A stretch of DNA of 64,000 bases. It comes from Flavobacterium sp. J27 (GTDB taxonomy: Bacteria; Bacteroidota; Bacteroidia; Flavobacteriales; Flavobacteriaceae). The notes under the pieces were generated by a model, which made no database searches, was not told the origin of the DNA, and saw only the letters and a list, made by a program, of their open reading frames with translations. The stretch lies in NCBI RefSeq assembly GCF_004303025.1, contig NZ_PJQW01000003.1, positions 310,001-374,000 of the forward strand, read 5' to 3'. Made by a program: the position numbers and the translations under genes. Numbering within the stretch: position 1 is the first letter of the stretch; every line of letters starts with the position of its first letter. Below are positions 1 through 6,488 of this stretch, in pieces.

Positions 1-67
1 GTACAGGAGCAGTCTGAATCTCAACAGGCTTTACTATTTTGAGAATATTAATAAAAAACAAAATATC

Positions 68-292
68 ATGTTAAAAAAAATTTCTGAGTTATCGGGAGTA
101 AAAATCCTAGATAAAAATAGACAAATAAATATAGTAGGTGGTGATCCTATTTTTCAAGTTCAACATTGTATTTATAATAATACTAGTGCGCTTCTTGAAG
201 GTTGTGCGGTACAACCGCCAGATTCTTCTACTCAACAGCCCACTTGTATTTATATTTGTGAAAATGGACGATGGGTAAAGCATCCGTATTAA
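68..292 (+). CDS. double-glycine-leader small peptide (bacteriocin/natural-product-like precursor)
   Basis: A 74-residue protein with the layout of Bacteroidota GG-leader precursor peptides. It has a charged, hydrophobic leader beginning MLKKISELSGVK and ending in G24-G25, then a 49-residue core. Leaders of this type are normally cut after GG by a C39-peptidase ABC exporter; no such exporter is in the window. The core has four cysteines (C34, C46, C60, C64), suggesting two disulfides or a modified peptide. The frame is open to the window edge, but ATG 68 gives the standard leader. A strong terminator follows at 316-352. The leader type is clear; activity as a toxin, signal or modified peptide is unknown. 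Confidence 0.7.
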   Translation: MLKKISELSGVKILDKNRQINIVGGDPIFQVQHCIYNNTSALLEGCAVQPPDSSTQQPTCIYICENGRWVKHPY

Positions 293-315
293 TATCTAAT
301 ACATAAATAATAAAG

Positions 316-352
316 AAGGCTTGTGAATATAATTATATTCACAAGCCTTTTT
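316..352 (+). terminator. intrinsic terminator of the GG-leader peptide gene
   Basis: A perfect 34-bp palindrome spans 316-349 (17-bp arms centred at 332/333, arm start AAGGCTTGTGAATAT) and runs into a T5 tract. It lies 23 bp after the stop codon of the small peptide gene, so that gene is probably transcribed alone. Confidence 0.85.
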
Positions 353-574
353 GTATTGGAAGAGTAGTTTGTTGCTCATCGGTTTTGTGTTTGGGTAGGT
401 TTGTGCATACCAAAACCCATTTAAAGATTATTGTTAGTGTCGTATTTTTTAGTATTACATTTTTTCTTTAAAAAATTATGAAATATTTATGATTTTTGAT
501 AAGAAAAACCAGATGTTTTGGCTTAATTGTTGTTGTTATTCTATTTATAGTTTAAACAACAAATAATTAAAAAC

Positions 575-1264
575 ATGAGTAAAGGATTTTATCTTAAAAT
601 GGAAGAGTATGTGCCTGCGGGTGCTTTTTTAAAAGCTAGTTTTGTGCGTGATAGAGAGGAACTGGCTACGCGTTTTAGCGAATTTACCACGGCTTATTTG
701 CAGGATTTTGAAGTACAGTTGGCAAAAGTAGCGGGTTTAGAGCAAACACTGGTACTTACAGAAGAGCAAAAAGGCGTTACGGTTAGTTTGTATACCACTT
801 CGGAAGTGGCGAACAAGGAGTTGAATTTTCTGTCTTTTTATTTTGAGCGTGCCAATTTAGACCCTGCGATTATTAGTGCAGTTAAAAAGGATTTGGCTGT
901 TAAGAATATTGAAGGGGCTGTTTTAAAACTAGATGCTGTGATTCAGTATGTGTTGAGTAAAAAGACGTTGCTGGAATCGAAAGGAATGAGTGCTGCTTTT
1001 CCGGATGAATTAACCACTTTAAAAGAGGATTTGAAAGCGAAAAATGAGTTACAAAACGTGGTGATGAATGTTAAGAAGCAGTTGTATAAAGACAACAAGC
1101 AGGAATATGATGCGTTGTATGCTTATATTAGTGTGATTGCAAAGGCGGGCAAGATTATGTATGATGGTTTGAGTAAGCGCGATGAGTATACGGTAACGAA
1201 AATTACTTCGAGAATGCGTAGGGTGAAAAAGAATACTATGAGTGAACCAGAAGTGGTAGATTAA
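575..1264 (+). CDS. conserved helical protein of unknown function
   Basis: 229 residues with no signal peptide and no membrane segment. The sequence is almost wholly helix-forming, rich in Leu, Glu, Lys and Ala, with a basic end (SRMRRVKK) followed by an acidic tail. I do not recognise a named domain. Similar ~220-residue uncharacterised proteins (N-terminal aromatic segment, helical body, SRMR-like end) occur in flavobacteria from memory, which is not checked here. It is monocistronic: 220 bp of non-coding DNA precedes it and a terminator follows 8 bp after the stop. The codons look somewhat richer in G/C than in the neighbours. Probably cytoplasmic; no function is proposed. Confidence 0.8.
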   Translation: MSKGFYLKMEEYVPAGAFLKASFVRDREELATRFSEFTTAYLQDFEVQLAKVAGLEQTLVLTEEQKGVTVSLYTTSEVANKELNFLSFYFERANLDPAIISAVKKDLAVKNIEGAVLKLDAVIQYVLSKKTLLESKGMSAAFPDELTTLKEDLKAKNELQNVVMNVKKQLYKDNKQEYDALYAYISVIAKAGKIMYDGLSKRDEYTVTKITSRMRRVKKNTMSEPEVVD

Positions 1265-1272
1265 TTAAATAG

Positions 1273-1298
1273 AAAGGGCTTTTACAAGCCCTTTTTTT
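1273..1298 (+). terminator. intrinsic terminator between convergent genes
   Basis: Hairpin with 9-bp stem (AAAGGGCTT / AAGCCCTTT), 4-nt loop and a T7 run, 8 bp after the stop of the helical protein gene. The peptidase gene converges from the right and ends at 1341, but the opposite strand has only a short T run, so termination should be mainly rightward. Confidence 0.85.
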
Positions 1299-1340
1299 GT
1301 GAGGTTTGGTAACTGTATTTTTAGATTTATTTGCTGAGCT

Positions 1341-2990
1341 TTATTTCCTTTTCTTTTTACTTATTTCTTCTGCCATTTTCATGGCGTTATAAGTGTTTAA
1401 GATTTTTCCTGACGTACATAATTCAGAAAAGAGAACTAATTCGTTTTCTGTGCCTGGTTTCACAACTTGCTTGTCTATGGATACACCCGATTCTAAAATA
1501 ATTTGTTTTACTTCTTGCACGGTTAAATTGGGATAATATAACCAGATTAAAGCAGCTGTGCCAGAAATCATAGGCGCAGCTAATGATGTGCCAGAGTCGT
1601 ATTTGTATTGATTGTCAGGAATCGCAACATATATGTCTTCGCCTGGTGCAAAAATATCGACGTTGTTTTTGCCATAGTTTGAAAAGGAAGATACCATGGT
1701 GCTATCGGTTCGTTTTGAGATAGAACCTACGTTTATGAAATTGGTTACTACTTCTGGTGTTTTGTCATAAGCAATATCATTAGGGTAATAATAGTATTTG
1801 TCAATGTTTTTGCTTTTGTTTCCTGAACAATGAACTAATAGTACATTTTTCTTTTCGGCATATTGCATAGCTTCAAACACCCAGTTTTTATGTAAGGAAA
1901 ATTCTTTTCCAAAAGACATGTTGATTACTTTGGCACCATTATCGACTGCGTAATAAATTGCCATCGCAATATCTTTATCATGCTCGTCACCAGAAGCAGA
2001 AAGGGTTAGAGGCATTATTTTTATGTTATTCGAAAAGCCTTTGGTACCTAATTTATTAGTACGATTGGCAGCAAGAACACTAGAAACTTCAGTATTATGT
2101 GTGTTAATGCTTCGAATACCGTCTATTTTTAGATTAACATTATGATGACCGTAGCCTGTTTCTAGGGTGTCTGGGCGGTCACCAATGTATATTCTTTCAT
2201 TATAATCTATATTTAAATTTTTAGAAAGGATAGAATCGGCTTGTATTTTTTCGTCTAGAAGCATCTCTAAATTTGTCATATCGTAAGCATGATTGCGATA
2301 AGAACTATACACCAAAGCTAAGAAATCGTCATCTTCATTGGTTAGCATGTCTTCGTAGGTTCTTTTGTCATCACCTTTAATTTCATTGTACAAATGCGCT
2401 AGTTTGTCATAATCATAATCTTCCTTGGGGAAATAGTGTTTCAACGTATCTTTTGCTTTTTGATAAATTGAAATATCATACTCAAGTGATTTTTGTTTGT
2501 ATTGGTATATATCAATATTGTGTTTCAATAACCTAACAGCCCAGTCATACAACCAAAAATTATAGATGTCTTTTTTTTCTATCTCTTCTTTTTTCTTTCC
2601 CTCAAATGTCGATTGCCATTTTCGAACAAATCGAGTATAACCAAAGTTGGCCCAAACGATATAATTGCCGCTTTTAGTTCCTAAAAAATTCCATCCGTTT
2701 ATATCGTCTATATAACCATTTTGATCGTCGTCGATACCATTATTAGGTATTTCTTTTTTATTTACCCAGATGTTGTTTTTTAAATCTTCGTGGTCTAAAT
2801 CGATTTGAGTATCTAAAGTAGCAACAATGATTTGGTTGTTGGGTTGTTTTGGGTTTTCACGGTACCATTTTTCTAGGGAAGAAGCATTAGAATTATCGTC
2901 TAAATGCCAATTTTGCGAGGTTTTATGGTTATTTTGATGTAAAGGTTTACAACTAATCAGAACAATAATTAAAAATAGTACTAATCTCAT
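1341..2990 (-). CDS. S8 (subtilisin-like) serine peptidase, predicted lipoprotein
   Basis: 549 residues. The N-terminus is a lipoprotein signal with lipobox LISC (Cys14), so the enzyme is probably anchored in the outer membrane or periplasm. The subtilase triad is visible: Asp60 in VATLDTQIDLDHEDL, His298 in THNTEVSSVLA, and Ser469 in SGTSLAAPMISGTAAL; the oxyanion Asn lies in HCSGN. After the Asp comes the acidic, probably Ca-binding stretch NGIDDDQNGYIDDINGWNF seen in many Bacteroidota S8 enzymes. Two oddities stand out: HNTEV replaces the usual HGTHV, and about 240 residues separate Asp from His where subtilases normally have about 40. The inserted part is charged and helical. The gene starts 11 bp after the small secreted gene at 3002-3445 and is probably co-transcribed with it. 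Confidence 0.9.
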   Translation of the reverse strand: MRLVLFLIIVLISCKPLHQNNHKTSQNWHLDDNSNASSLEKWYRENPKQPNNQIIVATLDTQIDLDHEDLKNNIWVNKKEIPNNGIDDDQNGYIDDINGWNFLGTKSGNYIVWANFGYTRFVRKWQSTFEGKKKEEIEKKDIYNFWLYDWAVRLLKHNIDIYQYKQKSLEYDISIYQKAKDTLKHYFPKEDYDYDKLAHLYNEIKGDDKRTYEDMLTNEDDDFLALVYSSYRNHAYDMTNLEMLLDEKIQADSILSKNLNIDYNERIYIGDRPDTLETGYGHHNVNLKIDGIRSINTHNTEVSSVLAANRTNKLGTKGFSNNIKIMPLTLSASGDEHDKDIAMAIYYAVDNGAKVINMSFGKEFSLHKNWVFEAMQYAEKKNVLLVHCSGNKSKNIDKYYYYPNDIAYDKTPEVVTNFINVGSISKRTDSTMVSSFSNYGKNNVDIFAPGEDIYVAIPDNQYKYDSGTSLAAPMISGTAALIWLYYPNLTVQEVKQIILESGVSIDKQVVKPGTENELVLFSELCTSGKILNTYNAMKMAEEISKKKRK

Positions 2991-3001
2991 TTAATATTTG
3001 T

Positions 3002-3445
3002 TTAAAATGTATCTGGGTCAATTGGATCAATTGGGTCAGGATTAGGATCTACAGGACATCCAGGTTTAGTTGAACATTTGCGACTCGTGTCAGTCGTTGT
3101 ATCAGGATCACCATTGGTTGTGCCGGTACCACCGTATATTTTACCTTTTTTTAATTTTGCTATTTCATATTTTTCAAAATAAGATAGAGATAAATTCAAA
3201 TCATTGTAATACACACTATAAGCTAATAAATAATATGATCTTCCTTTCTCTAAATCATTTTGTTCTTTTTTAGCTTTTTCAAAATAATATTTGGCATATT
3301 TAATTTGATTATTGTCTTTACTATAATCTTTAAAAAAAGCTATTCTTAATTCTTTATAGGATAAACTGTCAAGATTTTGCTGACAAAAGGCAAAAAAAGG
3401 CAAAAATAATAACAGCAGATTTTTTAATGCAAAAAAAAATTTCAT
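3002..3445 (-). CDS. small secreted protein with TPR-like N-terminus and Asp/Pro tail
   Basis: 147 residues from the ATG at 3445, chosen because it begins with a clean signal peptide (MKFFFALKNLLLLFLPFFAF, then CQQ). A longer frame from an upstream TTG adds 22 residues before that signal and is unlikely. Residues ~25-95 (SYKELRIAFFKDYS, KYAKYYFEKAKKE, GRSYYLLAYSVYYN) resemble the start of the TPR region in secreted or membrane HTH regulators of flavobacteria, but the rest of such a regulator is missing. The end is a low-complexity Gly/Thr/Asp/Pro tail with two cysteines (KCSTKPGC) finishing in DPIDPIDPDTF. The gene sits 11 bp upstream of the S8 peptidase and could be a partner, substrate or inhibitor of it; this is inference from position only. 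Confidence 0.65.
   Translation of the reverse strand: MKFFFALKNLLLLFLPFFAFCQQNLDSLSYKELRIAFFKDYSKDNNQIKYAKYYFEKAKKEQNDLEKGRSYYLLAYSVYYNDLNLSLSYFEKYEIAKLKKGKIYGGTGTTNGDPDTTTDTSRKCSTKPGCPVDPNPDPIDPIDPDTF
3015..3050. repeat. 9-bp imperfect tandem repeat in the Asp/Pro tail
   Basis: Four adjacent 9-mers on the plus strand (GGGTCAATT, GGATCAATT, GGGTCAGGA, TTAGGATCT) make up most of the DPNPDPIDPIDP-like tail of the minus-strand gene. The first two differ at a single base. The repeat is in phase (three codons per unit), so copy-number change would lengthen or shorten the tail without a frameshift. Confidence 0.6.
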
Positions 3446-3508
3446 GTATACAAAATGTTTTTGAGTATAGAAATAGAAATAAAGGAATAATATGCTGTTT
3501 GGGGTGAA

Positions 3509-3516
3509 CAAAACTA
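3509..3516 (-). promoter_or_regulatory. candidate -7 element for the secreted protein/S8 peptidase pair
   Basis: TAGTTTTG on the minus strand matches the Bacteroidota -7 consensus TAnnTTTG, 63 bp before the ATG at 3445. I see no TTG at the expected -33 distance, so support is modest. Confidence 0.35.
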
Positions 3517-3610
3517 TTAAAAACTAACGCTATAAAAAAAGGAATGTATCAGAAAAAGTTCGAAATTCTTGAAATACTACTCGAAATTCGGGAATCTCGA
3601 GTAGGTTCGT

Positions 3611-3641
3611 TTGTGAGTTTAAAAAAACGCTGTTAGTTTTG
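3611..3641 (+). promoter_or_regulatory. Bacteroidota-type promoter for the first small-protein/GLPGLI module
   Basis: TTG at 3611-3613, a 20-bp spacer and TAGTTTTG at 3634-3641 match the flavobacterial -33/-7 pattern (TTG, 17-23 bp, TAnnTTTG). It is the best plus-strand match upstream of the gene at 3833. Confidence 0.5.
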
Positions 3642-3761
3642 GGATAAGAAAAAATGAAATACGCTTGTATAAGTACTAGTGGCCACGAAAAGAAGTGTAA
3701 TTCAATTCTTGTAATTAGTAAGAATAACCCTGTATTTATGGGTTGTGTTTTAGAAAAAAAA

Positions 3762-3805
3762 CAGTCATACCTTACAAAATGTTTTGACGAACAAAGGCAT
3801 GACTG
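3762..3805 (+). promoter_or_regulatory. imperfect hairpin in the leader of the small cysteine-protein gene
   Basis: CAGTCATACCTT (3762-3773) pairs with AAGGCATGACTG (3794-3805), 11 of 12 positions, around a 20-nt loop. There is no T tract after it, so it is not a classical terminator. It lies 27 bp before the start codon at 3833 and could affect RNA stability, or be a protein-binding dyad. Confidence 0.5.
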
Positions 3806-3832
3806 ATATTAATTTAATTAAATAACAAAAGT

Positions 3833-4072
3833 ATGAAAAAAAATGTTTTTAGTGTGTTAACACTAGTTCTGTTTACTGTTATTTCTTTTGCAACGGAAAA
3901 GGAAGTACACAAAAGAATGCCTTTTGATCCGAGTTGTGAAGAAGCTATGTTTGATGCTATGGAATGGGCATTGGAAGAAGGCTTTGATGATCAAACGGTA
4001 AGTTATATTGGAAACTGGACGTATGCGAATTGTTGGTTAAGACAAAATTCGGAATTAAACCCTTCTTTTTAA
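3833..4072 (+). CDS. small secreted two-cysteine protein (family member 1)
   Basis: 79 residues: a signal peptide (MKKNVFSVLTLVLFTVISFA), then a ~59-residue mature part with two cysteines separated by exactly 31 residues. The core reads C-x4-FDAMEWALEEG-x-DDQ, then YANCWL. The gene 11 bp downstream encodes a paralogue with the same spacing, and a more distant relative is at 5428. All three precede GLPGLI genes. Predicted periplasmic or extracellular, with one disulfide. I know of no function for this type; the neighbours suggest it works with, or is handled by, the GLPGLI protein and TonB-dependent receptor. Confidence 0.75.
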   Translation: MKKNVFSVLTLVLFTVISFATEKEVHKRMPFDPSCEEAMFDAMEWALEEGFDDQTVSYIGNWTYANCWLRQNSELNPSF

Positions 4073-4083
4073 TTTAATAGGTT

Positions 4084-4329
4084 ATGATTATGAAAAAAAT
4101 AGTTTTAAGTATGCTCTTTTTAATTTCGTTGTCTTCTTTTGCTACACCCTTAACATCACAACAAGTGGCGGTAGGTCATTGTGATGATATGATGTTTGAT
4201 GCGATGGATTGGGCGGCAGAAGCTGGTTTAGATGATCAACAAATTGCAGCAGCAGGAAATGCGGCTTATGCGTATTGCTGGTTAATGAATCGAAACCTAA
4301 TAAGAGATTCTGGTCAAGGAGTTGATTAA
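4084..4329 (+). CDS. small secreted two-cysteine protein (family member 2)
   Basis: 81 residues with a signal peptide ending near SSFA-TP; the ATG at 4090 is an equally good start and gives the usual MKK beginning. The mature part carries HCDDMMFDAMDWAAEAGLDD and YAYCWL, with the two cysteines again 31 residues apart. It clearly parallels the protein 11 bp upstream, so the pair arose by tandem duplication. The core is Ala-rich and probably helical. A GC-rich hairpin lies between this gene and the GLPGLI gene at 4367, which may set a different expression level for the small proteins than for the downstream genes. Function unknown. Confidence 0.75.
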   Translation: MIMKKIVLSMLFLISLSSFATPLTSQQVAVGHCDDMMFDAMDWAAEAGLDDQQIAAAGNAAYAYCWLMNRNLIRDSGQGVD

Positions 4330-4335
4330 AATGAA

Positions 4336-4357
4336 AACAGGGGCTATGTCCCCTGTT
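4336..4357 (+). terminator. hairpin between small-protein and GLPGLI genes
   Basis: AACAGGGG and CCCCTGTT form a perfect 8-bp stem around a 6-nt loop, ending 9 bp before the GLPGLI start codon. There is no T run, so it may stabilise the 3' end of the small-protein mRNA or attenuate transcription rather than stop it fully. Confidence 0.55.
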
Positions 4358-4366
4358 AAATAAAAT

Positions 4367-5050
4367 ATGATGAAAAATAAATTTATATTACTATTTATAC
4401 TATTTGCTATAGCTACTGTTATTTCCCAAAATAATGTAGCAAAATATAATGTTCTTTTTAAAGTTCAAAATCCAAAAAGGGAGTCGGCTTTTATGAACCA
4501 ACTTAGTGAGGCTTCTAAGAACTTAGAATTTGAACTTGTCTTTAATGATAGTGTGTCTTATTTTTCGGTTTCAGATAAGGTTGTTTTAGATGATACTAGT
4601 TTTGAAAAAGCAGCTTCAAAAATAATCAGTAAAGGAGACTATTTGTTTCGTAAAAATCAATCTCGGTTTTTTGTAATTAATGCTCCAGTTTACTATGAAA
4701 AGCAAAAAGATACTTTAGCATGGAATATTACCAGTGAAACAAAAAAAATCCAGAATTTTACCTGCTATAAAGCGACTAAAATTAAAAAAGTGACCAATCA
4801 AAGAGGGAGCTTTAATCATGAAATTATAGCATGGTTTTGCCCTGAAATTCCTTTTAGTTATGGACCTAATGAATATAATGGTTTGCCAGGATTAATTGTA
4901 GAACTTATAGAAATGCCAGCCAATCATTTTGTATTAAAATCGCTCGTATTGAAAAAAGGGGATGTGAAAATTAAAACATTGGATAAGCTACAAGAAGTGG
5001 AAGAGAAAAAATATTTTGATGCTTTAAAATCTAATTTGCCACAACGTTAA
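4367..5050 (+). CDS. GLPGLI family protein
   Basis: 227 residues with a signal peptide (cut near VIS-QNN) and the diagnostic block YGPNEYNGLPGLIVELIE near residue 170, preceded by the usual TKKIQNFTCYKATK and IAWFCPEIPFSYGP segments. The GLPGLI family is a Bacteroidota-specific set of exported proteins of unknown biochemical role, often encoded next to TonB-dependent receptors. That is the arrangement here: the stop codon is directly followed by the ATG of a receptor stub at 5051. The C-terminus (EVEEKKYFDALKSNL) is short for the family. It is a paralogue of the gene at 5724. Probably periplasmic or surface-exposed. Confidence 0.9.
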   Translation: MMKNKFILLFILFAIATVISQNNVAKYNVLFKVQNPKRESAFMNQLSEASKNLEFELVFNDSVSYFSVSDKVVLDDTSFEKAASKIISKGDYLFRKNQSRFFVINAPVYYEKQKDTLAWNITSETKKIQNFTCYKATKIKKVTNQRGSFNHEIIAWFCPEIPFSYGPNEYNGLPGLIVELIEMPANHFVLKSLVLKKGDVKIKTLDKLQEVEEKKYFDALKSNLPQR

Positions 5051-5293
5051 ATGAAACGAATTTTATTCTGGGTATTTATTTTAAGTGTTTCGTTTTCTTT
5101 CTCTCAAACAATAACAGGGGTTGTAAAGGATAGTTTGAATAATCCTTTAGCTAATGCCAATGTAATTGCCAAACCTTTACTAGAAAATAAAGGCTTAAAA
5201 TTTGCTATTGCAGATCATTTAGGGAGGTATAAGTTAGAATTAGAAAAAGAAGTGCCTTATGAAATTAAAGTTTCCTATTTAGGGTATAAGTAA
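5051..5293 (+). pseudogene. truncated TonB-dependent receptor (signal peptide plus start of CarboxypepD_reg-like domain)
   Basis: 80 residues: signal peptide (cut near SFS-QTI), then the first strands of a carboxypeptidase-regulatory-like domain. It stops in SYLGYK, where the intact receptor at 6623 continues for another ~800 residues. From 5153 to 5290 the DNA is identical to 6761-6898. Immediately after, GAA of the intact gene is TAA here, and the next bases remain partly alignable. I read this as a receptor gene disabled by a nonsense change and loss of its body. A remaining role as a tiny secreted protein cannot be excluded, because signal peptide and frame are intact and the start codon touches the GLPGLI stop. 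Confidence 0.7.
5153..5290 (+). repeat. 138-bp perfect direct repeat, copy 1
   Basis: Identical base for base to 6761-6898 (offset 1608). Both copies encode the same part of the CarboxypepD_reg-like domain. The flanks are related but clearly divergent (different signal peptides upstream), so identity begins abruptly. That is the pattern expected after gene conversion or a recent recombination between paralogues. Confidence 0.95.
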
Positions 5294-5352
5294 TATGTTT
5301 TAAACTATTAATGTTAAAATTAGAAAAAACTTACAAATTCGGACAATAAAAA

Positions 5353-5382
5353 TTGACTTTAGGCATTATTACGATATGTTTG
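5353..5382 (+). promoter_or_regulatory. Bacteroidota-type promoter for the second small-protein/GLPGLI module
   Basis: TTG at 5353-5355, 19-bp spacer and TATGTTTG at 5375-5382, a full match to the flavobacterial -33/-7 pattern. It predicts transcription starting about 40 nt before the ATG at 5428. Confidence 0.7.
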
Positions 5383-5427
5383 TACAACATAAACAAGTAA
5401 ATTTATTAATCATTAAAATTAAAAACA

Positions 5428-5685
5428 ATGAAAAAATTCATGTTTAGTGCTGTTGCTCTAATAGCATTTTCATTTGCTGGAATGGCAAATGAGAATTTAG
5501 TTAAAAGCCAAATTGAAGAAGAAAAGACAATCAAAGACTATTGGGATTGTGCAAAGATTGCTAGCGATGTATATGATGAGTTAGTTGATGCATTTGGAGA
5601 AGAGGAAGCTATGGATAATGCAAATGCTTATTTTGATGATTGTATGAGTAGTGGAGAATCTTGTAATCCACCATTTGTTTGTTAA
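5428..5685 (+). CDS. small secreted cysteine protein (family member 3, divergent)
   Basis: 85 residues with a textbook signal peptide (MKKFMFSAVALIAFSFAGMA). The mature part is acidic and helical, with DCAKIASDVYDELVDAFGEE and YFDDC; these two cysteines are 30 residues apart, matching the 31-residue spacing of the proteins at 3833 and 4084. Two further cysteines sit in the tail (SCNPPFVC). It has its own good promoter (5353-5382) and a terminator-like hairpin right after it, so it is probably abundant compared with the GLPGLI gene that follows. Predicted periplasmic or secreted. No function known to me. Confidence 0.75.
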   Translation: MKKFMFSAVALIAFSFAGMANENLVKSQIEEEKTIKDYWDCAKIASDVYDELVDAFGEEEAMDNANAYFDDCMSSGESCNPPFVC

Positions 5686-5688
5686 TAA

Positions 5689-5719
5689 ATTGCCTCTTTA
5701 TGAGGCAATAACTTTTTTT
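5689..5719 (+). terminator. intrinsic terminator/attenuator after the small cysteine protein
   Basis: ATTGCCTC and GAGGCAAT form a perfect 8-bp stem with a 5-nt loop, followed by AAC and T7. It ends only 4 bp before the GLPGLI ATG at 5724, so the GLPGLI gene is expressed by read-through or from a promoter inside the small gene. Confidence 0.75.
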
Positions 5720-5723
5720 CTTT

Positions 5724-6467
5724 ATGAATAGATTTATATACATATTTTTTTTAACGGTTATTTCAAATTTTTCATTTAGTCAAGAAACTTATAAAGTGAT
5801 ATATAAGTCTTATCCTAATAATGGACCTGTTGAAAAAACTGAAATGGTTACTCAAAGTAAGCTTAAATATTTATATCAAGATTTAGATGAGGCAATTTTA
5901 AGTTTGAGATTTGAACTTCTTGTAAATAGTGATAAGGTCTCTTTTAAAACTAATGATATTATTTTCCATAATCAAAGAGCTTTAAGATTAGCAAGAACGT
6001 TTACTAATAGTAGTGAAGAATACTATTTTGATCTTCAAAATAAAACTAACTTTATAAAGAAGAGTTTTTTAAATGAAGAGTTTTATATAGAAAATAATGA
6101 AGTTATGGAATGGATTGTTACAGAGGAAACCAAACAAATTGACTCCTTAACTTGTTACAAAGCTACAACAACTAGATCTTTTAAAATTAAAAATGAAATA
6201 AAACAAGTAGCAATAGAAGCTTGGTTTTGCCCCTCGCTTTCAATTCCATACGGACCAAAAGGGTTTTATGCTTTACCAGGATTAATAGTTCAAATTAGTG
6301 ATGATAAAACCACTATGGTGGTAGAGAAAATTTCTAAAGAAAACATACAAATTCAGTTTCCTCAAGTAAAAAAAATAATGTCTAAGGTTGAGTTTGATAA
6401 TCTAGTTGATAAAAAGAAAGAAGATTTTTTAGAAAATAAAAAAAATGAAAAGAGTTTTGGTTATTAA
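5724..6467 (+). CDS. GLPGLI family protein
   Basis: 247 residues with a signal peptide (MNRFIYIFFLTVISNFSFS) and the family block YGPKGFYALPGLIVQISD near residue 180; the first G of GLPGLI is Ala here, which the family tolerates. The conserved TKQIDSLTCYKATTTR and IEAWFCPSL segments match those of the paralogue at 4367. The C-terminus is the usual Lys-rich tail. It follows a small cysteine-protein gene and precedes a TonB-dependent receptor gene, as in the first module, but GLPGLI C-terminal fragments lie between it and the receptor. Exported; molecular role unknown. Confidence 0.9.
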   Translation: MNRFIYIFFLTVISNFSFSQETYKVIYKSYPNNGPVEKTEMVTQSKLKYLYQDLDEAILSLRFELLVNSDKVSFKTNDIIFHNQRALRLARTFTNSSEEYYFDLQNKTNFIKKSFLNEEFYIENNEVMEWIVTEETKQIDSLTCYKATTTRSFKIKNEIKQVAIEAWFCPSLSIPYGPKGFYALPGLIVQISDDKTTMVVEKISKENIQIQFPQVKKIMSKVEFDNLVDKKKEDFLENKKNEKSFGY

Positions 6468-6488
6468 TATTTATTTAATTTAATAAAA

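Larger units (their letters stand above)
3446..3832. other. 387-bp intergenic region between divergent transcription units
   Basis: No convincing gene is visible here. It holds a minus-strand -7 element near 3509, a plus-strand promoter at 3611-3641, two copies of CGAAATTC near 3561 and 3582, and an imperfect inverted repeat at 3762-3805. If the plus promoter is used, the mRNA leader before the first small cysteine-protein gene is about 185 nt, long for this organism and largely unexplained. Confidence 0.6.

Noticed and set aside
1..42. Possible tail of an upstream gene (frame 1 ends with TGA at 40-42)
   Set aside because: Only 13 codons are visible, too few to support a call; the small-peptide frame is also open there by chance.
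3070..3273. 67-codon plus-strand open frame
   Set aside because: Antisense to the small secreted protein gene at 3002-3445, which has a signal peptide and operon context.
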